In this document: positions 1 to 8,107 of the stretch, piece by piece | How positions within the stretch are numbered: the first letter of the stretch is position 1 | Layout of the letters: every line of letters begins with the position of its first letter | Assembly (NCBI RefSeq): GCF_016863335.1 | Contig: NZ_BOOR01000023.1 | Span: forward strand, 27,374 to 91,373 | DNA length: 64,000 nt | Origin: Planotetraspora thailandica | GTDB lineage: Bacteria; Actinomycetota; Actinomycetes; Streptosporangiales; Streptosporangiaceae | Reading direction: 5' to 3' | Position numbers and translations under genes: made by a program | Notes under the pieces: model-generated | What the model saw: the letters and a program-made list of their open reading frames with translations, nothing else | What the model was told of the DNA's origin: nothing | The model's database searches: none

Positions 1-888
1 GAAGTGAATGTCGTCGATGCCGTCGAGGATGTTCTGCACGACCTTGAGGCCGCTCTCCTGACCGCCGGGAAGGTCGATCTGGGTCACGTCACCCGTGACG
101 ACGATCTTGGAGTTGAACCCGAGCCGGGTGAGGAACATCTTCATCTGCTCGGGCGAGGTGTTCTGCGCCTCGTCGAGGATGATGAAGGCGTCGTTCAGCG
201 TGCGGCCTCGCATGTACGCCAGGGGCGCGACCTCGATCGTCCCGGCGGACATGAGGCGCGGGATCGAGTCGGGGTCCAGCATGTCGTGCAGCGCGTCGTA
301 CAACGGCCGAAGATACGGATCGATCTTCTCGTAGAGGGTGCCCGGCAGGAATCCCAGCCGCTCCCCCGCCTCGACGGCGGGCCGGGTCAGGATGATCCGG
401 TTGACATGCTTGTCCTGCAGGGCCTTCACGGCCTTGGCCATCGCCAGATAGGTCTTGCCCGTACCGGCGGGGCCGATGCCGAACACGATCGTGTGCTTGT
501 CGATCGCGTCGACGTACCGCTTCTGGTTGACGGTCTTGGGGCGGATCGTCCGGCCGCGGGAAGACAGAATGTCCAGGGAAAGGACCTCCGCGGGACGATC
601 GGTCGTCATCCGCAGCATGGCGATGCTGCGTTCGACGGAGTCGGGCGTCAGTTCCGCGCCCGAAGTGACCAGTTCGACCAGCTCCTCGAAGAGGCGGACC
701 ACGATGCCGCTCTCCTCCGGGCTGCCGGTGATGGTGATCTCGTTGCCGCGCACGTGGATGTCGGCGCGGAATGCCTTCTCGATGACGCGCAGCAGTTCGT
801 CGCGCGAACCGAGGAGGCTGACCATGGGCTGGCCGTCGGGGATGACCACCTTCGCCTGGGTCTTATGGAATTCCTGTGAATCGGACAT
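1..888 (-). CDS. phoH: PhoH family P-loop ATPase (3' end outside window)
   Basis: PhoH-like cytoplasmic ATPase, of uncertain cellular role but linked to RNA metabolism. The ATG is at 888 and the reading frame runs off the left edge, so about 296 N-terminal residues are visible. An N-terminal KH-like region is followed by a Walker A motif (GPAGTGKT, about residues 138-145), then RPAVEAGERLGFLPG, and a Walker B/DEAQN motif near residue 238, all diagnostic of the family. It lies about 55 bp downstream of the HIT gene on the same strand. In actinobacteria ybeY normally follows phoH, and would lie outside the window. Confidence 0.95.
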   Translation of the reverse strand, partial: MSDSQEFHKTQAKVVIPDGQPMVSLLGSRDELLRVIEKAFRADIHVRGNEITITGSPEESGIVVRLFEELVELVTSGAELTPDSVERSIAMLRMTTDRPAEVLSLDILSSRGRTIRPKTVNQKRYVDAIDKHTIVFGIGPAGTGKTYLAMAKAVKALQDKHVNRIILTRPAVEAGERLGFLPGTLYEKIDPYLRPLYDALHDMLDPDSIPRLMSAGTIEVAPLAYMRGRTLNDAFIILDEAQNTSPEQMKMFLTRLGFNSKIVVTGDVTQIDLPGGQESGLKVVQNILDGIDDIHF

Positions 889-942
889 GGGCGGCCGTAC
901 GGCCTGCTCGCCTCCCTCGTTTCCTACCGTCATGCTAGCCGT

Positions 943-1287
943 TCAACCGGGGGGCCACTGGAGGCTCCTGCCGCCGAGAACGTGCGCGTGAACATGGAAG
1001 ACGGTCTGCCCGGCCCCCGTTCCCGTGTTGAAGACGACGCGATACCCGGACTCGGACACCCCCTCCTGCACGGCGACGATGTGGCAGGCGGAGAGCAGGT
1101 CGTCGGCCAGGCCGTCGTCGGCCGCGGCGAGCGCGGCGGCGTTCTCGTAGTGGACCTTGGGAACCACCAGCACGTGGGTGGGGGCCTGGGGGTTGATGTC
1201 GCGGAACGCGAGAGCCCTGCCCGTCTCAAGGACGATTTCCGCGGGGATCTCTTTGGCCGCTATCTTGCAGAACAGGCAGTCGGTCAC
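943..1287 (-). CDS. HIT family (histidine triad) nucleotide-binding protein
   Basis: Small HIT-family hydrolase of the HinT type, which acts on purine nucleoside phosphoramidates or similar substrates. The zinc-binding-like DCLFCKI start, the DINPQAPTHVLVVPK core and the C-terminal active-site triad HVHAHV (residues about 97-102) are all present. The chosen GTG at 1287 puts VTDCLFCKI at the N terminus, as in homologues. An in-frame GTG at 1359 would add 24 residues with no family resemblance. It sits immediately upstream of phoH, a typical actinobacterial arrangement. Confidence 0.92.
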   Translation of the reverse strand: MTDCLFCKIAAKEIPAEIVLETGRALAFRDINPQAPTHVLVVPKVHYENAAALAAADDGLADDLLSACHIVAVQEGVSESGYRVVFNTGTGAGQTVFHVHAHVLGGRSLQWPPG

Positions 1288-1406
1288 GGCGAAAGCGTAG
1301 CCGTTGCCAATCGGTGATGCCGTGGAAAGATCCCCGCAGATAGTCTTGGTGTGCGACACTGCACCGAAAAAACACCCCTAGTGTCGGGCGAGGACACCAC
1401 TGGGTC

Positions 1407-2012
1407 ATGCCCCCTAATGATTCGGAAGAACGTAAACTTCCCGGGAGTGACGAGCGTCCTACTGACGTGACCACCGAAACCCTCGTGGCCGACAGGTCAA
1501 TGGGGGCGGTGCCCGTCGGATGGGACGCCGACATGGCCGTGACGGCGCTGTACAGCGCTCACTATCGGTCGTTGGTGCGTCTCGCGGTATTGCTGGTCCG
1601 CGACGTGGCCAGCGCCGAAGAGGTCGTGCAGGACGCCTTCGTCGCCATTCATGGCGCGTGGCGACGTCTGCGGGACACCGACAAGGCACTCGCCTACCTG
1701 CGCCAATCGGTCGTCAACAGATCACGGTCGGTGCTTCGGCACCGTGCCGTCGTCGAGAGATACGCCCCCAAGGGCCTTCCCGACGCTCCCAGCGCGGAGA
1801 ACGGCGCCATCGGAGAACTGGAGCGCACAGCGGTGATCGAGGCACTCCGCGGCCTGCCGACCAGGCAGCGGGAGGCCCTGGTCCTGCGCTACTACGGGGA
1901 CCTGTCCGAGGCGGAGATCGCGGGCGCCATGGGCATCAGCAAGGGCGCGGTGAAAAGTCACACGGCCCGCGGCATGGCCGCATTACGGATGGCACTGGAG
2001 CAGTTCTCATGA
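1407..2012 (+). CDS. SigE family RNA polymerase sigma factor (ECF)
   Basis: Extracytoplasmic-function sigma factor of 201 residues. An N-terminal extension of about 45 residues precedes sigma region 2 (LYSAHYRSLVRLAVLLV, SAEEVVQDAFVAI, about residues 48-110). Region 4 (LRGLPTRQREALVLRYYGDLSEAEIAGAMGISKGAVKSH) covers about residues 145-190. The stop codon overlaps the start of the next gene (ATGA), so the two are translationally coupled. That neighbour is a single-pass membrane protein, the usual arrangement for a sigma factor and its membrane partner. The stimulus is unknown. Confidence 0.93.
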   Translation: MPPNDSEERKLPGSDERPTDVTTETLVADRSMGAVPVGWDADMAVTALYSAHYRSLVRLAVLLVRDVASAEEVVQDAFVAIHGAWRRLRDTDKALAYLRQSVVNRSRSVLRHRAVVERYAPKGLPDAPSAENGAIGELERTAVIEALRGLPTRQREALVLRYYGDLSEAEIAGAMGISKGAVKSHTARGMAALRMALEQFS

Positions 2013-2620
2013 CCTTCCCCGACGACGAGTTCGAGGAGCTGCTCCGCACCGCCATGCGCGCGGAAGCGGACTCCATCGTGCCGTCACCCGAGGGGCTGAA
2101 CATCATCCGCGGGCGGATCGAAAGACGTGGCCTGCGGGGCACCTTTTGGTGGCGGATCGGAGTCTCGGTAGCCGGAGCGGTCCTCGTGGCGGGCACGGTC
2201 ATCATGCTGGTGCCCGATCTTCGTGATCAGGTGAGCCAGAGCACGGGCATCTCCCAGGCGGGCGCGGACGGCACCGAACTGCCCGACGTCTCCTCGACCG
2301 GGCGGCCTCCGGCGGGCACCGTACCGACCCCGATCGTCAACTCCGGCGGCTCGATGCACCCCGAGCAGACCCCGACCCCCACTCACAAGGCGACCCCGAG
2401 CGTGAAACCGTCACCGCGGACGAGCCCCTGCCCCACCCACACCACAGGCCACGCGCCGGCGTCGCCGTCGTGCGCCCCGGTGTCGCAGGTGCCTCCGCCG
2501 CCGGTGGTCACGCCGACGACGGTCACCCCTCCGGACCCGTCTCCGACCCCCACTCCTTCACCGACCCCGTCGCCGGTGGACACGGCGGCCGGCGACACCG
2601 CCGAGGCCCCGGCCTCCTAG
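2009..2620 (+). CDS. Single-pass membrane protein, probable partner of the SigE-type sigma factor
   Basis: 203 residues, starting at ATG 2009 inside the sigma-factor stop codon. The cytoplasmic N terminus (TFPDDEFEELLRTAMRAEADSI) is followed by one membrane segment at about residues 52-72 (IGVSVAGAVLVAGTVIMLV). The outer portion is rich in proline, threonine and serine (repeated PTPSPT and PPP runs), typical of an extended wall-spanning segment. No catalytic domain is visible. Coupling to the sigma gene suggests an anti-sigma or regulatory role, but no zinc-binding anti-sigma motif (HxxxCxxC) is seen, so function is inferred from context only. Confidence 0.75.
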   Translation: MTFPDDEFEELLRTAMRAEADSIVPSPEGLNIIRGRIERRGLRGTFWWRIGVSVAGAVLVAGTVIMLVPDLRDQVSQSTGISQAGADGTELPDVSSTGRPPAGTVPTPIVNSGGSMHPEQTPTPTHKATPSVKPSPRTSPCPTHTTGHAPASPSCAPVSQVPPPPVVTPTTVTPPDPSPTPTPSPTPSPVDTAAGDTAEAPAS

Positions 2621-2639
2621 ACCGCTCCGGCCGGGCGCG

Positions 2640-3371
2640 TCACCAGCGCCCGCAGCGGGACAGCAGCACGGACGCCGCCGCCACCCCCGCCGTCGACGTC
2701 CGCAGCACGGTCGGCCCGAGAAGGGCGGGTACGGCTCCCGCCTCCGTGAACCGGGAGATCTCCTCGCCGGTGACGCCTCCCTCAGGGCCGACCACGATGA
2801 CGACGTCTCCCTCCGCGGGCACTGCGAGTCCGGACATCGGCTCGGCGGCCTCCTCGTGGAGCACGATGCCGAGCGCCGCCCGCGAGATCAGCGCGGCCAC
2901 GTCGGCGGTCGTCGCCTGCTCGGTCACCTCGGGCAGGTGGAAGCGGCGGGCCTGCTTGCCCGCCTCGCGCGCCGTACTCCGCCAGCGGGCCAGCGCCTTG
3001 GCCGCGCGGTCGCCCTTCCACTGCGTCACGCAGCGGGCGGCCGACCACGGCACGATCACGTCGACGCCGACCTCGGTCATCATCTCGACGGCCAGTTCGC
3101 CGCGGTCGCCCTTCGGCAGCCCCTGCACGACCACCAGCCGCGGCGCGGGCGCCTCCACCTGGTAGCGCTTGACCACCTCGGCGGTCAGCGACTCCTTGGC
3201 GACGTCGACCACGACGCACTCGGCGACCTCACCGGCGCCGTCGGTGAGGTCGATCCGCTCTCCCGGCCGCATCCGGCGCACGGCGGCGGCGTGCCGCCCC
3301 TCCGCCCCGCCGAGGACGATGCGGGCGGCCTGGAGGCCGGCACGGTCCGCCAGGAACACGGGAACGCTCAT
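2640..3371 (-). CDS. rsmE: 16S rRNA (uracil-1498-N3)-methyltransferase RsmE
   Basis: SPOUT-class methyltransferase that methylates N3 of U1498 in 16S rRNA. The 243-residue length fits the family. An N-terminal PUA-like domain (HAAAVRRMRPGERIDLTDGAG) is followed by the knotted SAM-binding domain. The C-terminal signatures VGPEGGVTGEEI (about residue 193) and LGPTVLRTSTAGVAA form the trefoil knot and cofactor pocket. It is the last gene of the hrcA-dnaJ-rsmE group, 21 bp after dnaJ, an order conserved in actinobacteria. Confidence 0.95.
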   Translation of the reverse strand: MSVPVFLADRAGLQAARIVLGGAEGRHAAAVRRMRPGERIDLTDGAGEVAECVVVDVAKESLTAEVVKRYQVEAPAPRLVVVQGLPKGDRGELAVEMMTEVGVDVIVPWSAARCVTQWKGDRAAKALARWRSTAREAGKQARRFHLPEVTEQATTADVAALISRAALGIVLHEEAAEPMSGLAVPAEGDVVIVVGPEGGVTGEEISRFTEAGAVPALLGPTVLRTSTAGVAAASVLLSRCGRW

Positions 3372-3392
3372 GCGATCTCCGACCCCGAGGGC

Positions 3393-4526
3393 TCAGCGGC
3401 CGTTGAAGGCGTCTCTGAGGCGGGAGAAGAAACCCTGCTGTCCCGGGGAGAACTTGCCGGGCGGCCTTTCCTCGCCACGCAGCTTGGACAGCTCGCGCAG
3501 GAGCTCCTCCTGCTGGGGGTCGAGCTTGGTCGGGGTCTCCACGTTGACGTGGATCAGCAGGTCGCCCCTCCCGGTCTCGTTGAGCCGCTGGACGCCCCTG
3601 TTGTACAGGGGGATGACCTGCCCCGCCTGGGTACCCGGCCGTACGTCGATCTCCTCCGCGCCGTCGAGGGTCTCGACGGTGAGAGAGGTGCCGAGCGCGG
3701 CCGCCGTCATGGGGATCATCACGGTGCAGTGCAGCTCGTCGCCGCGCCGCTCGAAGATCGGGTGAGGACGCTCGACGATCTCCAGGAAGAGGTCGCCCGC
3801 GGGGCCGCCCCCGGGGCCGACCTCGCCCTCGCCGGCGAGCTGGATATGGGTGCCGTCCTCGACGCCCGCGGGGATGCGCACCTTGATGGTGCGCCGGGTG
3901 CGCACGCGGCCCTCGCCCGAGCACTCCATGCAGGGGTGGCGGATCACGCTGCCGAAGCCGCCGCACTGGGGGCAGGGCCGGGAGGTCATGACCTGGCCGA
4001 GGAACGACCGGGTGACCTGCGACACCTCGCCGCGCCCGTGGCACATGTCGCAGGTGTCGGGGTGGGTGCCGGCGGCCGCACCCGAGCCCTGGCACACCTC
4101 GCAGACCACGGCGGTGTCGACCACCAGCTCGCGGGTGGTGCCGAACCCCGACTCGGCGAGGTCGAGCTCGACCCGGATCGTCGCGTTACGGCCCCGCCTC
4201 GCCCGCGAGCGCGGGCCGCGCGACGCGCCGGAGGCGCCGAAGAAGGCGTCCATGATGTCGCTGAACGGGAACCCGGCTCCGAAGCCGCCCGCCCCCGCCC
4301 CGGCTCCGTTGCTGAACGGGTCGCCGCCGAGGTCGTACATCTGGCGCTTGTTGGTGTCGGAGAGCACCTCGTACGCCTGGGTGATCTCCTTGAAGCGCTC
4401 CTGGGTCTCCGGGTCCGGGTTCACGTCCGGGTGCAGCTGACGGGCGAGACGGCGGTAGGCCTTCTTGATCTCTTCCTGGCTGGCGTCACGGCGGACCCCG
4501 AGGGTCGCGTAGTAGTCCTGGGCCAC
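3393..4526 (-). CDS. dnaJ: Molecular chaperone DnaJ (second, HrcA-linked copy)
   Basis: Type I DnaJ co-chaperone that stimulates the DnaK ATPase and delivers unfolded clients. The J domain (residues 1-70) carries the HPD motif in LHPDVNPD. A Gly/Phe-rich linker follows ([15 protein letters not shown]). Four CxxCxGxG zinc-binding repeats lie between about residues 142 and 205, and then the C-terminal peptide-binding domains. It begins at the base after the hrcA stop, forming an operon with hrcA. This position, rather than next to dnaK-grpE, marks it as the dnaJ2-type paralogue of actinobacteria. Confidence 0.96.
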   Translation of the reverse strand: MAQDYYATLGVRRDASQEEIKKAYRRLARQLHPDVNPDPETQERFKEITQAYEVLSDTNKRQMYDLGGDPFSNGAGAGAGGFGAGFPFSDIMDAFFGASGASRGPRSRARRGRNATIRVELDLAESGFGTTRELVVDTAVVCEVCQGSGAAAGTHPDTCDMCHGRGEVSQVTRSFLGQVMTSRPCPQCGGFGSVIRHPCMECSGEGRVRTRRTIKVRIPAGVEDGTHIQLAGEGEVGPGGGPAGDLFLEIVERPHPIFERRGDELHCTVMIPMTAAALGTSLTVETLDGAEEIDVRPGTQAGQVIPLYNRGVQRLNETGRGDLLIHVNVETPTKLDPQQEELLRELSKLRGEERPPGKFSPGQQGFFSRLRDAFNGR

Positions 4527-5540
4527 TTACGACCCCGCCAGAATCTGGCCGACGTAGCGCGCCACGGCGCGCACCGCACCCATCGTCACGGGATAGTCCA
4601 TTCGCGTCGGGCCCAGCACTCCGAGCCGGGCCAGTTCCTTGTCGCCCGAACCGTATCCCGCGGCCACTATCGAGGTGCCGCGAAGTCCGGTGTACGGGTT
4701 CTCCGAGCCGATCCGGACGGTCAGCTCGGACAGGCCGCCGGTCTCGCCGAGGAGACGCATCAGCACGACCTGTTCCTCCAGAGCCTCCAGCACGTCACGC
4801 AGGCCGACGCTGAAGTCGGCCGCCGCGAGGTTGGCGGCCCCGGCAAATACGATCTTCTCCTCGTGCCGCTCCACGAGTGTCTCCAGCAGCACCGACAGGA
4901 TCGTCGCGGCCACCGGCCGGTCCTCCTGCGGCAGCCGCTCCGGCAGTTCTGCGACGGTCTCCGGCACGTTGGACAGGCCGCAGCCGTCCAGGCAGGTGTT
5001 GAGGACGGCCCGCAGGTTCGCGATCCGGTCCTCCGCCACCTCCTCGACCAGATCGATCACGCGCTGCTCGACCCTGCCGGTGTTGGTGATCAGCACGAGC
5101 ATCACCCGCCGATCGCCGACGGGCACGATTTCCACGTGACGGACGGTCGACCTGGTCAGCGACGGATACTGCACCACCGCGACCTGCCGGGTGAGCTGGG
5201 CCAGCAGTCGCACAGTGCGCATGACGATCTCGTCGAGGTCGACGGCCCCGGCGAGGAAGGTCTCGATCGCCCTGCGCTCGGCGCCGGACAGCGGCTTGAC
5301 CTGCGAGAGGCGATCGACGAACAGGCGGTATCCCTTGTCCGTCGGCACGCGGCCCGCGCTGGTGTGGGGCTGGTGGATGTAGCCCTGCTCCTCCAGCGCT
5401 GCCATGTCGTTGCGGATCGTCGCGGGAGAGACGCCGAGGTTGTGCCTGTCGGCAAGGGCCTTGGAGCCCACCGGCTCATTGGTGGACACGTAGTCTTCGA
5501 CGATGGCACGCAGCACGGCCAGCTTGCGGTCGTCGAGCAA
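4527..5540 (-). CDS. hrcA: Heat-inducible transcription repressor HrcA
   Basis: Repressor of the groE/dnaJ class of heat-shock genes; it binds CIRCE. 337 residues, with an N-terminal winged helix ([58 protein letters not shown]) and a C-terminal GAF-like dimerisation region. TTG at 5540 is chosen because the sequence GGAGGTGACACA directly precedes it and because [13 protein letters not shown] is the family N terminus. A longer frame to 5681 would translate through the CIRCE operator. Autoregulation is expected from the operator 33 bp upstream. Confidence 0.96.
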   Translation of the reverse strand: MLDDRKLAVLRAIVEDYVSTNEPVGSKALADRHNLGVSPATIRNDMAALEEQGYIHQPHTSAGRVPTDKGYRLFVDRLSQVKPLSGAERRAIETFLAGAVDLDEIVMRTVRLLAQLTRQVAVVQYPSLTRSTVRHVEIVPVGDRRVMLVLITNTGRVEQRVIDLVEEVAEDRIANLRAVLNTCLDGCGLSNVPETVAELPERLPQEDRPVAATILSVLLETLVERHEEKIVFAGAANLAAADFSVGLRDVLEALEEQVVLMRLLGETGGLSELTVRIGSENPYTGLRGTSIVAAGYGSGDKELARLGVLGPTRMDYPVTMGAVRAVARYVGQILAGS

Positions 5541-5572
5541 TGTGTCACCTCCCTCTGCGGGGAACACGGGCT

Positions 5573-5599
5573 CTGGCACTCTGTGTTCCCGAGTGCCAA
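5573..5599 (-). promoter_or_regulatory. CIRCE operator upstream of hrcA
   Basis: Perfectly spaced inverted repeat. On the minus strand it reads TTGGCACTC, nine bases, then GAGTGCCAG. It matches the CIRCE consensus TTAGCACTC-N9-GAGTGCTAA with one transition in each arm, the form usual in high-GC actinobacteria. It lies just upstream of the hrcA Shine-Dalgarno, so the hrcA-dnaJ-rsmE operon should be repressed by HrcA. Confidence 0.93.
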
Positions 5600-5773
5600 G
5601 TGTACGGCCACCGTCCCCGGGGTGCGATAACACAAGCGGCGGCTCGGACAAACCGCCTGTATATCGCTTACATGCGCTCACGAACGAAATACCCCGTCCG
5701 TGGAGAAGTCCCCGTTTTACGCGTCACGGATCTCTGCCGACAACTCCCGCCCCTGTTTGCTAGCGTTCCCGGC

Positions 5774-6589
5774 ATGTACGGGCAGGACGTGCTCTCCGGT
5801 GACTGGCGGCGCCCCAAGAAGGGGCAGATCCCCAAGATCCCAGCCGAACTCGATCTCGTGGTCGAAGACGCGGAGGGCCGCTTCTGCGGGGCCGTCGTCG
5901 CCTGCGACAAGGAGGGCGTGACCCTGGAGGACCGGCACGGCCGGCGGCGCCTGTTCCCGCTGACACCCGCCGGGTTCCTCCTCGACGGCAAGCCCGTGAC
6001 CCTCGTACGGCCGGCTGCCGCGCCGCAGGCGCCCAGGAGGAGCGCCTCCGGCTCCGTCGCGGTGGAGGGGCTGCGGGCCCGGGTGGCGCGGGAGAGCCGC
6101 ATCTACGTCGAGGGCGTGCACGACGCGTCTCTCGTCGAGAAGATCTGGGGCCACGACCTGCGCGTGGAGGGGGTCGTCGTCGAATACCTCGAGGGCGTCG
6201 ACGACCTGCCCGCCATCGTGGCCGAGTTCGCACCCGAGCCGGGCAGGCGTCTGGGGGTGCTGGTCGACCACCTAGTGCCGGGTTCCAAGGAGAGCCGGAT
6301 CGCGAGCCAGGTCTCGGGAGACGACGTGCTGGTCGTCGGCCATCCGTACGTCGACGTCTGGCAGGCCGTCAAGCCCTCGGCACTCGACATCCCCGCCTGG
6401 CCGAACGTGCCGCGGGGAGTTCCGTGGAAGGAGGGCGTGATCGCCGCTCTCGGCTGGCGGATGGACCCGCAGGAGGCCTGGCGGCACATCCTCGGCCGCG
6501 TCCAGACCTACGCCGACCTCCAACCCGAACTCCTCGGCCGGGTGGAAGAACTGATCGACTTCGTCACCACCCCCCACCCCTCCCCGTGA
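5774..6589 (+). CDS. DUF3097 family protein
   Basis: 271-residue cytoplasmic protein of the actinobacterial DUF3097 family; molecular function unknown. The N terminus MYGQDVLSGDWRRPKKGQIPKIPAELDLVVEDAEG is typical. The C-terminal half contains a Toprim-like stretch (RIYVEGVHDASLVEKIWGHDLRVEGVVVE, LGVLVDHLVPGSKESRIA, VLVVGHPYVDVWQAVKP). The ATG at 5774 matches family members. Its stop codon TGA is supplied by the first unit of the 53-bp repeat array that begins here. Confidence 0.9.
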   Translation: MYGQDVLSGDWRRPKKGQIPKIPAELDLVVEDAEGRFCGAVVACDKEGVTLEDRHGRRRLFPLTPAGFLLDGKPVTLVRPAAAPQAPRRSASGSVAVEGLRARVARESRIYVEGVHDASLVEKIWGHDLRVEGVVVEYLEGVDDLPAIVAEFAPEPGRRLGVLVDHLVPGSKESRIASQVSGDDVLVVGHPYVDVWQAVKPSALDIPAWPNVPRGVPWKEGVIAALGWRMDPQEAWRHILGRVQTYADLQPELLGRVEELIDFVTTPHPSP

Positions 6590-6755
6590 TCATGCAGAAC
6601 TTCGGGATCATGCCCTCCCGCCTGCGCATACCCTGCTCGTGATCATGCAGAAGTTCGGACACAAGCCGCCCTGCCTGCGCATACGCTGTTCGTGATCATG
6701 CAGAAGTTCGGACACAAGCCGCCCCACCTGCGAAAACATCAACCGTGATCATGCA
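6586..6755 (+). repeat. 53-bp-period repeat array 1 (three full units plus truncated core)
   Basis: Cores GTGATCATGCAGAASTTCGG start at 6586, 6639 and 6692, and a truncated GTGATCATGCA starts at 6745; all spacings are exactly 53 bp. Within each unit a second block, CCTGCGCATAC or CCTGCGAAAAC, occupies unit positions 36-46, followed by seven variable bases. The array fills the gap between two convergent genes. The first core supplies the stop codon of the DUF3097 gene, and the array ends 11 bp before the hemW stop. It belongs to the same family as the arrays at 23.1 and 41.8-42.3 kb. Function unknown. Confidence 0.9.
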
Positions 6756-6766
6756 CGGGGACGCAT

Positions 6767-7987
6767 TCAGGCGGTCAGGTCGACGATCAGGGCGTCCGCG
6801 AGCAGCCTTCCCCGCAGGGTGAGCACGGCCTGACCACGCTTGAACGCCTCCGGCTCCAGCAGCCCGTCCCCCAGCGCCCTGGCGACGGCCGTACGCGCCT
6901 GAGGGGGCAGGTCCGCCAGCGGGAACCCGGAGTCCAGGCGCAGCTCCAGCATGATCCTTTCGACCGCCCTGTCCGCGGCGGACAACTCCTCCCTGGCGTA
7001 CCCGGGTGAGTCTCCCGCGGCCAGCCGCCCCGCGTAGGCCGCCGGGTGCTTGACGTTCCACCAGCGGGTGCCGCCGACGTGGCCGTGGGCTCCCGGGCCG
7101 ACGCCCCACCAGTCCCCGCCGGTCCAATAGAGCAGGTTGTGGCGGCAGCGCGCCTCGTCGGACGCCGCCCAGTTGGAGATCTCGTACCACCGCAGGCCTG
7201 CTGCCGAGAGCATCTCGTCGGCGATCAGGTAGCGGTCGGCCGCCACGTCGTCGTCCGGCATCGGCAGCTCGCCGCGGCGCACGCGCGCGGCCAGCCGTGT
7301 GCCGTCTTCGACGATCAGTGAGTACGCCGATATGTGATCGGGCCCGGCGGCCAGGGCGGCCTCCAGCGTCGCCCGCCAGTCGGCGTCGGTCTCCCCCGGG
7401 GTGCTGTAGATCAGGTCCAGATTGACGTGGTCGAATCCGGCCTCGCGCGCCTCCCGTACGGCTTGCGCGGGGCGGCCGGGCGTGTGCCGCCGGTCGAGCA
7501 CCTGGAGCACGTGCTCGCTGGCGCTCTGCATGCCGAAGCTCATGCGGTTGAATCCGCCCGCCCTGAGGGTCTCCAGGTATTCGCGGTCGACCGACTCGGG
7601 GTTGGCCTCGGTGGTCACCTCCGCGCCGGGCGCCAGGCCGAACTCCTTGTCGATCGCCTGGAGCATCCGTACGAGGTCGGCGGCGGGCAGCAGGGTGGGC
7701 GTGCCCCCGCCGAAGAAGACCGTCTGGACCGGCAGTGCGGCGTCTCCCAGCACGCGCCGCGCGAGCCGTACCTCTTCGATCGCGGTGGCGGCGTAGTCGC
7801 GTTGCGAGGCACCGGGGCCGAGCTCGGCAGACGTGTAGGTGTTGAAGTCGCAGTAGCCGCAGCGCGTGGCGCAGAACGGCACATGCACGTAGAAGCCGAA
7901 CGGGCGGGAGCCCAGCCCGTCGAGGGCGCTCGGCGGCAGTTCGCCGGACGCGGGGACGGGATCGCCGTCGGGAAGCACGGAAGGCAC
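6767..7987 (-). CDS. hemW: Radical SAM protein HemW (coproporphyrinogen III oxidase-like)
   Basis: Radical SAM enzyme of the HemW/HemN-like family, thought to insert heme rather than oxidise coproporphyrinogen. 406 residues from GTG 7987 (PSVLPDGDPVPASG, the usual actinobacterial start; the frame is open upstream to 8020). The FeS-cluster cysteines are in PFCATRCGYCDFNTY. FFGGGTPTLL and the NPESVDREYLETLRAGGFNRMSFGMQS region follow, then a HemN C-terminal domain. In actinobacteria hemW commonly neighbours lepA and hrcA, both also in this window. Confidence 0.93.
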   Translation of the reverse strand: MPSVLPDGDPVPASGELPPSALDGLGSRPFGFYVHVPFCATRCGYCDFNTYTSAELGPGASQRDYAATAIEEVRLARRVLGDAALPVQTVFFGGGTPTLLPAADLVRMLQAIDKEFGLAPGAEVTTEANPESVDREYLETLRAGGFNRMSFGMQSASEHVLQVLDRRHTPGRPAQAVREAREAGFDHVNLDLIYSTPGETDADWRATLEAALAAGPDHISAYSLIVEDGTRLAARVRRGELPMPDDDVAADRYLIADEMLSAAGLRWYEISNWAASDEARCRHNLLYWTGGDWWGVGPGAHGHVGGTRWWNVKHPAAYAGRLAAGDSPGYAREELSAADRAVERIMLELRLDSGFPLADLPPQARTAVARALGDGLLEPEAFKRGQAVLTLRGRLLADALIVDLTA

Positions 7988-8064
7988 GGTCCCAGTCTGC
8001 CGCCCGTGCCTGCATGCCATTGACGCCCCGGGCGCTCCGGTCTACGATCAGGCGCAATTTAAAA

Positions 8065-8073
8065 GAAAGTTTC
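8065..8073. promoter_or_regulatory. Possible operator in chitinase promoter
   Basis: The AT-rich segment before the chitinase gene contains the odd-centred inverted repeat GAAAGTTTC (8065-8073), about 35 bp upstream of the start. Its placement in the only AT-rich part of the promoter suggests a regulator site, but no cognate factor can be named from the sequence. Confidence 0.25.
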
Positions 8074-8107
8074 CTATTAGTTGTCCATCGCAACAGCAGG
8101 AGACAGC

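Noticed and set aside
2856..5630. 924-codon open frame on the plus strand
   Set aside because: It is antisense to rsmE, dnaJ and hrcA. High GC content leaves the opposite frame open, and the three real genes have unmistakable domains.
5541..5681. Extended HrcA N terminus
   Set aside because: It would translate through the CIRCE operator and lacks homology; TTG 5540 has a perfect Shine-Dalgarno.
8038..8052. DasR-type site upstream of the chitinase
   Set aside because: CCGGTCTACGATCAG shares only the GGTCTA half with the consensus and lacks symmetry.
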